Origin: Desulfuromonadales bacterium
GTDB lineage: Bacteria > Desulfobacterota > Desulfuromonadia > Desulfuromonadales > UBA2294
Assembly: GCA_030591795.1 (NCBI GenBank)
Contig: JAUVAJ010000001.1
Coordinates: 1-25,114, forward strand
Reading direction: 5' to 3'
Length of the DNA stretch: 25,114 nucleotides
Position numbers and translations under genes: made by a program. Each line of letters starts with the position of its first letter. Positions within the stretch are counted from its first letter, which is position 1. Of the stretch, positions 19,062-25,114 are shown piece by piece. Below the pieces are notes generated by a model that had not been told where the DNA came from, ran no database searches, and saw only the letters and a list, made by a program, of their open reading frames with translations.

Positions 19062-20699
19062 ATGGAAAATAATACAAAAAATTTGGTCGTTGCTGTTTTT
19101 TTGATGCTCGGCGTCTGGTCACTCTATATGACGTTTGCGCAACCGCCCGCACAACCGGTACCAGAGGTTAAGCCCGGTGAACATACACGGGTAGTTGTGA
19201 ACGAGGCGATAAATCCTTCAGCGCAGCAACCAGTCGTTACTAAAGATGTTCCGGTTGAAAATATTTTAGAACAAGATGTTTCAGTAGAGACCGACCTGTA
19301 TATAGCGGTTTTTTCCAATATTGGCGCTCGTTTGAAGTCGATTAAGTTGAAAAACTATACCGTTACAGCCGAGCCTGATGCAGAGCTGGTTTCGGTTGTG
19401 AATGTCGATAATCCACGCCTGGCAACTTTGCGTTTGCAGGGCCACAACGGTTTTGATATTGGCTCTGACGTTGTCTATAGCATTCTTTCAGATGTAACAA
19501 ATATTAACCTGAGTGGTGATGAGCGTCAGCAGGTGGTTTTTCGTCACACCACCCCGACCGGTTTGATTGTTGAAAAGGTGTTTTTGTTTGATGGCTCAAA
19601 TTATGCCATAGGTCTGGATGTTAACCTCAATAACAGTGGTGAGACAACCCGACAAGGCGAGCTTGAACTGTCGCTGGCACAGCACTGGACTGAAGAAGAC
19701 AAACCGCAGGAGACGATGGTTTTTTCCGGGGTGTCAACTTATATTGAAGAAGAGATTGAGCAGGTTGAAGTTGATGATATAAACGAGGATAAGCCTTCTT
19801 ATGGCAGTACTGCCGTCTGGACAGCTTTTGAAACCAAGTACTTCATATCTGCTTTGGTGCCGTTAGACCCGTTCGAGACAATCCAGATAAATGATCGCTT
19901 TGGTACAATCAATAACACAATAACCACCCCTTACGCATCCCTTGATCAGGGCCGCAGCTTGTCCTATTCTTTTTTGAGTTACTTCGGTCCACGTGACAAG
20001 GCGATACTTGAAACCGTTGGTCACAAGCTCGATAAGGCGATTAATTACGGTTTTTTCGATCCGATCGCCTCTCCGTTAATGACGGTTCTTAATTATTTCT
20101 ATGGTGTTTTTGGTAACTACGGCATCGCTATTATCCTCCTGACGGTGATCATCAAGTTGTTGTTCTGGCCCTTGACCCATAAGAGTTACGCTTCAATGAA
20201 GAATATGCAGAAGTTGAAGCCGGAGATGGATAAGATCAAGGAGCGCTTCAAGAACGATCGCCAGCGCCAGGGCCAGGAGACGATGGAGCTTTACAAAAAG
20301 CATCGCGTCAATCCGATGGGTGGTTGCCTGCCGATGGTTATTCAGATCCCGGTCTTCTTTGCCCTTTACCGGTCGCTCTATCAGGCTATCGAGTTGCGGC
20401 ATGCTCCGTTTATGCTCTGGATAACCGACCTTTCGGCCGCTGACACCCTGTTCAGTGATGCTCTTGATCTCGGCTTTGCCCTTGGTCCATTGCCGTTGAT
20501 TATGGGTTTCACCATGTTTTTACAGCAAAAGATGACGCCGACGGCTGGTGATCCGAATATGGCTAAAATGATGCTTTGGATGCCGGTCATCTTCACCTTC
20601 TTGTTCCTCAGTTTCCCTTCCGGATTGGTCATCTACTGGCTAATCAATAACGTTTTGACTATTGTTCAGCAGTATTATATTCACCGTACCATGTCCTGA
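19062..20699 (+). CDS. yidC: Membrane protein insertase YidC
   Basis: Insertase of the Oxa1/YidC/Alb3 family, acting in the inner membrane alone or with Sec. Of 545 residues, an N-terminal helix (LVVAVFLMLGVWSLYMTF, about 8-25) is followed by a large periplasmic beta domain (about 60-335) typical of Gram-negative YidC. The conserved core starts near 345: YGIAIILLTVIIKLLFWPLTHKSY, the cytoplasmic coiled hairpin (KLKPEMDKIKERFKNDRQRQ), NPMGGCLPMVIQIPVFFALYRSL, and C-terminal helices to FPSGLVIYWLINNVLTIVQQ. Length is normal. CGGAG lies 8 bases before the ATG. No jag gene follows; mnmE is next, after a hairpin. Confidence 0.97.
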   Translation: MENNTKNLVVAVFLMLGVWSLYMTFAQPPAQPVPEVKPGEHTRVVVNEAINPSAQQPVVTKDVPVENILEQDVSVETDLYIAVFSNIGARLKSIKLKNYTVTAEPDAELVSVVNVDNPRLATLRLQGHNGFDIGSDVVYSILSDVTNINLSGDERQQVVFRHTTPTGLIVEKVFLFDGSNYAIGLDVNLNNSGETTRQGELELSLAQHWTEEDKPQETMVFSGVSTYIEEEIEQVEVDDINEDKPSYGSTAVWTAFETKYFISALVPLDPFETIQINDRFGTINNTITTPYASLDQGRSLSYSFLSYFGPRDKAILETVGHKLDKAINYGFFDPIASPLMTVLNYFYGVFGNYGIAIILLTVIIKLLFWPLTHKSYASMKNMQKLKPEMDKIKERFKNDRQRQGQETMELYKKHRVNPMGGCLPMVIQIPVFFALYRSLYQAIELRHAPFMLWITDLSAADTLFSDALDLGFALGPLPLIMGFTMFLQQKMTPTAGDPNMAKMMLWMPVIFTFLFLSFPSGLVIYWLINNVLTIVQQYYIHRTMS

Positions 20700-20715
20700 T
20701 ATAGTAGCTTTGCGA

Positions 20716-20735
20716 GCCCGCCCTTACCGGCGGGC
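20716..20735 (+). terminator. GC-rich hairpin between yidC and mnmE, no T-run
   Basis: GCCCGCC (20716-20722) and GGCGGGC (20729-20735) form a perfect 7-bp stem with a 6-base loop, 17 bases after the yidC stop. There is no U-tract, so it could be a weak terminator, an mRNA-stabilising end for yidC, or a leader structure for mnmE. Confidence 0.4.
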
Positions 20736-20749
20736 CGGTGATTACCATT

Positions 20750-22114
20750 GTGATTCATATCGACCAGACAATAGTGGCTCCAGCAACCGCCGCCGGCGAG
20801 GGCGGCATCGGCATTGTACGCCTCTCTGGTGTTGCGTCTCTTGCAACTCTACTCCGTTTTTTCAAACCGACTACACCTTTTACACAACCACGTTCGCATC
20901 AATTTTATCATGGTCATTTATTCACTGCTGACGGGAGTCTGGTAGATGAGGTAATGGCGGTCTATATGCGTGGGCCGAAATCATATACCGCTGAGGATGT
21001 GGTTGAGGTTCATTGCCACGGCGGGCAGTTGCTTATCCGTAAAATTCTCGACCTGTTCATTGATGCCGGTCTTACTTTGGCCCAACCGGGTGAATTTACC
21101 TTGCGGGCTTTTCTTAATGGTCGTCTCGATTTAGCGCAATCCGAAGCGGTTATTGATGTTATTCGTTCCCGGTCTGATGTAGCTTGTCAGGTCGCACTGC
21201 GCCAGATGGATGGTGCTTTGTCTCGCCAGGTTTACACTTTTCGTGATCGAGTAGTTGAAGTGTTGGCGTTGGTTGAGGCGCATATTGATTTTCCTGATGA
21301 TGAGATTGACCCACCAACAATCGAACATATAAACAATGTTGCCACTACCGTGGTTAAGCAGATAGATGCTCTCTTGCAGACATTTGATCAGGGTCGTGTT
21401 TTGCGTGAGGGGGCCAGTGTTTTAATTCTCGGTCGACCGAATGTTGGCAAGAGTTCCCTGTTGAACGCCCTGCTCGGTGAAGCCCGGGCCATTGTTACTG
21501 ATATCCCTGGAACCACCCGCGATACTATTGAAGAGAGTCTGGTTGTCGATGGGGTACCGATTCGGATCGTTGACACGGCCGGTGTTTGTGAAGCTGATGA
21601 TCTGGTTGAAGCTGAGGGTGTACGGCGTGCGCGGGAAAAATGTCAAACGGCTGACATCGTGTTGTTAGTGGTTGATGGTAGTCGACCGCTGACACCGGAT
21701 GATGCTCTGGCATTGGACGCTTGTCGTGGACGCCGGACTATTCTGGTGGTCAATAAGTCTGATTGTGAGCAGGTCGCCCTACTTGAGCCCTACTCCGACC
21801 TGCCGTCCGTCGCTGTTTCAGCGAAAGCCAAACTCGGACTTGATGCTCTGTCCAGTTTAATGGTTGAGCAGTTCTCGAGTGGTGGTGAGGCTGTGGAGAC
21901 GACGTTGGTTTCTGACCGGCGGCATCGTGAGGCTCTGGTGAAAACCAATACAGCACTTGATTGTTTTGTATCAGGAGTAGCCGCCAGTCAATCACTAGAG
22001 TTTCTTGCTCTGGAACTGCGTGAAGCGTTGCACGCTCTGGGTGAGATTACCGGCGAAACTACCCCGGACGAAATTCTTGAACAAATTTTCACCAAATTTT
22101 GTGTTGGAAAATAA
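20750..22114 (+). CDS. mnmE: tRNA modification GTPase MnmE (TrmE)
   Basis: With MnmG it installs the aminomethyl-type group on C5 of wobble uridine 34 in certain tRNAs. About 454 residues: the N-terminal folate-binding domain (TIVAPATAAGEGGIGIVRLSG), a helical domain, and an inserted G domain with GRPNVGKSSLLNALLG (G1), IPGTTRDTIEE (G2), DTAG (G3) and NKSD (G4), ending in the catalytic Cys motif FCVGK. The frame is open from GTG 20738, but GTG 20750 is chosen: GGTGA lies 8 bases upstream, and homologues start just before the TIVA motif. The earlier GTG abuts a hairpin and has no ribosome-binding site. mnmG follows 72 bases downstream, with two parS sites in between. Confidence 0.96.
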   Translation: MIHIDQTIVAPATAAGEGGIGIVRLSGVASLATLLRFFKPTTPFTQPRSHQFYHGHLFTADGSLVDEVMAVYMRGPKSYTAEDVVEVHCHGGQLLIRKILDLFIDAGLTLAQPGEFTLRAFLNGRLDLAQSEAVIDVIRSRSDVACQVALRQMDGALSRQVYTFRDRVVEVLALVEAHIDFPDDEIDPPTIEHINNVATTVVKQIDALLQTFDQGRVLREGASVLILGRPNVGKSSLLNALLGEARAIVTDIPGTTRDTIEESLVVDGVPIRIVDTAGVCEADDLVEAEGVRRAREKCQTADIVLLVVDGSRPLTPDDALALDACRGRRTILVVNKSDCEQVALLEPYSDLPSVAVSAKAKLGLDALSSLMVEQFSSGGEAVETTLVSDRRHREALVKTNTALDCFVSGVAASQSLEFLALELREALHALGEITGETTPDEILEQIFTKFCVGK

Positions 22115-22133
22115 TTGTTCCACGTGGAACAAT
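22114..22133. promoter_or_regulatory. parS site 1 (ParB centromere)
   Basis: The perfect 20-bp palindrome ATTGTTCCACGTGGAACAAT contains TGTTCCACGTGGAACA, which matches the 16-bp parS bound by chromosomal ParB. It begins at the last base of the mnmE stop codon. A parA gene lies 2.7 kb to the right. Confidence 0.93.
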
Positions 22134-22150
22134 TTGCTGTGATTTGAAAG

Positions 22151-22170
22151 ATTGTTCCACGTGGAACAAT
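22151..22170. promoter_or_regulatory. parS site 2 (ParB centromere)
   Basis: Identical 20-bp palindrome to site 1, with centres 37 bp apart. It ends 16 bases before the mnmG start, so ParB bound here could affect mnmG expression. Confidence 0.93.
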
Positions 22171-22186
22171 TACTGGTTATGGTTTT

Positions 22187-24043
22187 ATGGTTGATTACGG
22201 AAAATATTATGATGTGATCGTGGTCGGGGCTGGCCATGCTGGTTGTGAGGCGGCATTGGCTGCGGCTCGTATCGGTTGCTCTGCCCTGCTCCTGTCGTTG
22301 GGCCTGGACACGGTTGCCCAGATGTCGTGTAATCCGGCGATCGGTGGTCTGGCCAAGGGGCATCTAGTTAAAGAGATCGACGCACTCGGTGGTGAGATGG
22401 GCCGAAATATCGATGCGACCGGTATCCAGTTTCGTATCCTGAATACCAGAAAAGGTCCGGCGGTGCGGGCTTCACGCGCCCAGGCTGACCGAATGCGCTA
22501 CGCTGAACGGATGAAGGGTGTGGTTGAGGCGCAGCCAGGTCTCGATTTGAAGCAGGGTGCGGTCAGTCGCCTTATGGTTCAGGCCGGCAAGGTAGTCGGT
22601 GTTGAGACCCGTGAAGGGGTGGTTTACCACGGCACGACAGTGGTGTTGACAACCGGCACCTTTATGCGCGGCTTGATTCATGTCGGGCTGAATAACTTCC
22701 CGGGTGGCCGGGCTGGTGAACCGCCATCCGAGGGGTTGTCTGACCATCTGGCTGAACTCGGTATGCAGGTTGGGCGGCTGAAGACCGGTACCCCGGCACG
22801 CCTTGATCGCTCCAGTATCGACTTCACCAAGCTTGAACCACAATATGGTGATGCGACACCACAGCCTTTTTCACTCGACACCCAGGCTATCACCACGCCG
22901 CAGGTACCGTGTTATATCACCCATACTAATGATCGGACCCATGCTGTGATTCGTGGCGGACTCGACCGTTCACCGCTTTACAGTGGGGTTATTGAGGGAG
23001 TTGGGCCGCGCTACTGTCCATCGATTGAGGATAAAGTGGTCCGGTTTCCGGAAAAGGACAAACACCAGATTTTTCTTGAACCGGAAGGGTTGCACAGCGC
23101 TGAAATCTATCCGAACGGTGTCTCAACCTCATTGCCGCCAGATGTGCAACTCGCCTTCCTGCGCACGATTACCGGTCTGGAAGCGGTCGAAATCATGCGT
23201 CCCGGTTATGCGATTGAGTATGATTATGTCAATCCATCGCAGCTGCATGCCTCCCTGGAGACCAAGGCGATTTCTGGTCTGTATCATGCCGGACAGATTA
23301 ACGGCACCTCTGGTTATGAAGAGGCGGCGGCGCAGGGATTGATCGCCGGGGCGAACGCGGCGCTTAAAGTTAAAGCGCAGGAACAAATTATTATCGGTCG
23401 GGATCAGGGGTATATCGGTGTGATGATCGACGATCTGGTCACCAAGGGTACGGTAGAGCCGTATCGAATGTTTACTTCGCGGGCGGAATACCGTTTGTTG
23501 TTGCGTGAGGATAATGCTGATCTGCGGTTGAGTGAACTTGGTTGGCGCTCCGGTCTGTTGAGCGAGGCGCGTTGGCAACGCCACCAGGCCAAACTTGCAG
23601 CGCTCAAACAAGGCGAAGAGCGGTTGCAGACCGTCAGGATCGGACCGAGTGACCAGACGGCAATGGCTCAACTCAAACTTACAGAGTTGAAAAATGGTGC
23701 GCTGTTGGAGGAGTTGCTGCGACGACCTGATTACGGGATCGCCGATCTGTTGTTTCTTGATTCAGAGCTTGCCGGTCTGGAGCCGGCGGTGCTTGAGCAG
23801 TTGGAGATCTCGGTCAAGTACGCCGGATATATCCAGCGGCAGTTGGAGCAGGTTGAGCGGTTCAGACGCATCGAAGAGTTGTTGATTCCAGACAAATTTA
23901 ATTATATCGGTATCTCCGGTCTCTCTCGCGAAGTGCAGGAAAAGCTGGATTCTGGTCGACCGCGAACCCTCGGTCAAGCATCGCGGATTCCCGGTGTCAC
24001 CCCGGCGGCAATCGCTGTCCTGTCGGTTCTGCTCAGGCGCTGA
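22187..24043 (+). CDS. mnmG: tRNA uridine-5-carboxymethylaminomethyl modification enzyme MnmG (GidA)
   Basis: FAD-dependent partner of MnmE in wobble-uridine modification. The 618 residues begin with the dinucleotide-binding YDVIVVGAGHAGCEAALAAARIG, then SCNPAIGGLAKGHLVKEIDALGG, the signature GVGPRYCPSIEDKVVRF near 275, and GQINGTSGYEEAAAQGLIAG near 368 in the FAD domain, with a helical C-terminal region for MnmE and tRNA binding. Length is as expected (about 620-630). The ATG at 22187 has no strong ribosome-binding site; another ATG at 22179 is out of frame. rsmG starts one base after the stop. Confidence 0.97.
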   Translation: MVDYGKYYDVIVVGAGHAGCEAALAAARIGCSALLLSLGLDTVAQMSCNPAIGGLAKGHLVKEIDALGGEMGRNIDATGIQFRILNTRKGPAVRASRAQADRMRYAERMKGVVEAQPGLDLKQGAVSRLMVQAGKVVGVETREGVVYHGTTVVLTTGTFMRGLIHVGLNNFPGGRAGEPPSEGLSDHLAELGMQVGRLKTGTPARLDRSSIDFTKLEPQYGDATPQPFSLDTQAITTPQVPCYITHTNDRTHAVIRGGLDRSPLYSGVIEGVGPRYCPSIEDKVVRFPEKDKHQIFLEPEGLHSAEIYPNGVSTSLPPDVQLAFLRTITGLEAVEIMRPGYAIEYDYVNPSQLHASLETKAISGLYHAGQINGTSGYEEAAAQGLIAGANAALKVKAQEQIIIGRDQGYIGVMIDDLVTKGTVEPYRMFTSRAEYRLLLREDNADLRLSELGWRSGLLSEARWQRHQAKLAALKQGEERLQTVRIGPSDQTAMAQLKLTELKNGALLEELLRRPDYGIADLLFLDSELAGLEPAVLEQLEISVKYAGYIQRQLEQVERFRRIEELLIPDKFNYIGISGLSREVQEKLDSGRPRTLGQASRIPGVTPAAIAVLSVLLRR

Positions 24044-24044
24044 G

Positions 24045-24713
24045 ATGCTATTGAAAAAAGAATTACAAAGCCAGTTACTGGCATTGGATATTCAGTTGAG
24101 TGACGCAGTTCTGGCGGCTGAGATCGACTTTATGGCAGAACTGCTGCGTTGGAACAAGACTCACAACCTGACAGCTATTACCGATCCGGTCGAGGCGGTT
24201 GAAAAGCATCTGGTCGATTCACTCACTGTGCTGCCGTATTTGAATGTTGCTGATTCAATACTTGATATCGGTTCCGGTGGTGGCTTTCCGGGAATCCCGT
24301 TGCGGATTGCCTGCCAGGAGCTACAGATCGCCTCGGTTGATGCTGTGGCCAAGAAGATCGCTTTTCAACGCCACGTCGTCCGGCACTTTAAGTTATCAGG
24401 TTTTACGCCATGGCACGGTCGGGTAGAGCGGGTGCCGCAACAATCGTTTGCCGCTGACGGTTTCGACCTGGTCATTGCCCGGGCCTTCGCTCCGTTACCA
24501 AAATTGCTTGAGCTGGCCCTGCCCTGCCTTAAACCTGATGGTAGCATCGTCGCCATGAAGGGCACCGAGGCTGAAAATGAGCTGGCTGAGGTTAGTGACT
24601 GGATGGTGTTAAATCAGTTGTACTGTTCACGGCAAGTTTCACTCGAATTGCCACAATCTGGCGCCCGGCGGTATCTTTTGTTTTTTAAGTTTAAACCACA
24701 AGATGTAGAGTAG
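24045..24713 (+). CDS. rsmG: 16S rRNA (guanine-527-N7)-methyltransferase RsmG
   Basis: Methylates G527 of 16S rRNA with S-adenosylmethionine; loss gives low-level streptomycin resistance in several bacteria. The 222-residue product has the N-terminal LLRWNKTHNLTAITDP and the SAM-binding VADSILDIGSGGGFPGIPLRI, then VDAVAKKIAFQRHV and FDLVIARAFAPLPKLLEL. The frame is open 51 bases further upstream, into mnmG, but the ATG at 24045, one base after the mnmG stop, gives the normal family N-terminus and length. Close packing implies co-translation with mnmG. Confidence 0.96.
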   Translation: MLLKKELQSQLLALDIQLSDAVLAAEIDFMAELLRWNKTHNLTAITDPVEAVEKHLVDSLTVLPYLNVADSILDIGSGGGFPGIPLRIACQELQIASVDAVAKKIAFQRHVVRHFKLSGFTPWHGRVERVPQQSFAADGFDLVIARAFAPLPKLLELALPCLKPDGSIVAMKGTEAENELAEVSDWMVLNQLYCSRQVSLELPQSGARRYLLFFKFKPQDVE

Positions 24714-24848
24714 GTTTTTGACCTTAAATACAAGATGTTGAAGGTCTACGGCTTGGGTCATTTTCGACGCCTTTTTGCCTTTTCTCGCTAAATGGATTGT
24801 GTTAATCTTCCGGGTCGCATTAACAGACCTGAGTAGACAAGGATGGGC

Positions 24849-25114
24849 ATGGCTGAAATAATCGCAATCGCCAACCAGAAGGGTGGTGTCGGCAAGACGA
24901 CCACGACCGTGAATCTTGCGGCTTCTCTGGCGGCGGCCGAGAAAAAAACCTTACTGGTTGATATGGATCCTCAGGCCAACTCCTGTAGCGGTATCGGTAT
25001 TGACAAGCAAAAAGCCGAGTTGACGATCTATCACGCTCTGCTCGGTGAAGTTGAAGCCCGTGACGCTATCCTCCCCTCGCAGATGCCCCACCTGGATGTT
25101 CTGCCGGCCAACAC
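24849..25114 (+). CDS. parA: Chromosome-partitioning ATPase ParA (Soj), C-terminus cut by window edge
   Basis: The first 88 residues of a ParA/Soj ATPase, which moves ParB-parS complexes and helps segregate new origins. It opens [20 protein letters not shown] with the deviant Walker A (signature Lys11 and Lys16), then [24 protein letters not shown] with Walker A-prime, and a G-x-GI-D stretch. ATG 24849 is chosen over ATG 24843 because AAGG (24839-24842) then lies 6 bases upstream; with the earlier start it abuts the codon. A 135-base gap from rsmG contains a GACCTT/AAGGTC inverted repeat near 24719-24745 and may hold a separate promoter. parB is expected just beyond the edge. Confidence 0.95.
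   Translation, partial: MAEIIAIANQKGGVGKTTTTVNLAASLAAAEKKTLLVDMDPQANSCSGIGIDKQKAELTIYHALLGEVEARDAILPSQMPHLDVLPAN

Noticed and set aside
19984..20000. CACGTG core inside yidC as a parS
   Set aside because: Flanks (CGGTC...ACAAG) do not match the parS arms.
20738..20749. Earlier GTG start for mnmE
   Set aside because: It abuts the GC-rich hairpin with no ribosome-binding site and adds residues absent from usual MnmE starts; GTG 20750 fits better.
24717..24745. GACCTT/AAGGTC hairpin after rsmG as a terminator
   Set aside because: The loop is 15 bases, the stem is only 6 bp and no T-run follows directly.

Overview
The window is the chromosomal replication-origin neighbourhood of a Gram-negative bacterium, most likely a member of Desulfuromonadales (Desulfobacterota, formerly Deltaproteobacteria). 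The grounds are the block dnaA-dnaN-recF-gyrB-gyrA-TPR protein-gpsA-cyclophilin, which I remember from Geobacter-type genomes, together with a small two-haem lipoprotein cytochrome and a Gram-negative penicillin-binding protein 1A. The assignment rests on gene order and protein character, not on a search.

Layout. Positions 1-2431 are on the minus strand: queC (cut by the window edge), pyk, then a terminator and a two-haem c-type lipoprotein. A 1A-type penicillin-binding protein lies on the plus strand (2698-5151) and converges on a minus-strand run: nth, a divergent endonuclease/exonuclease/phosphatase-fold protein, a periplasmic cyclophilin, gpsA, a TPR membrane protein, gyrA, gyrB, recF, dnaN and dnaA (down to 17856). 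A 435-base gene-free interval (17857-18291) with two perfect DnaA boxes separates dnaA from the divergent plus-strand set rpmH, rnpA, yidD, yidC, mnmE, mnmG, rsmG and the start of parA (cut at the right edge). Nearly all genes near the origin point away from it, as expected for leading-strand coding in both directions.

Non-coding highlights. DnaA boxes occur on both sides of dnaA. The dnaN-dnaA gap holds a box array spaced by about two helical turns, ending on the dnaN side in a (TAG)3TAA tract whose orientation matches the DnaA-trio unwinding element known from Bacillus subtilis. Two identical 20-bp palindromes between mnmE and mnmG are parS centromere sites, next to the ParA gene that would act with them. 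The recF-dnaN-dnaA stretch is clearly AT-richer than gyrA/gyrB on one side and mnmG on the other.

How it fits together. The genes cover initiation (DnaA), the sliding clamp (DnaN), gap repair (RecF), supercoiling (GyrAB), origin segregation (ParA with parS), ribosome and RNase P parts (RpmH, RnpA), membrane insertion (YidC, YidD), tRNA wobble-uridine modification (MnmE, MnmG) and 16S rRNA methylation (RsmG). I see no mobile element, CRISPR array, tRNA or rRNA. Nothing here looks like a wholly new system; the most interesting signals are the origin architecture, the paired parS sites, the substituted EEP protein, and the gyrA/TPR overlap built on a tandem GAT/ATG tract.
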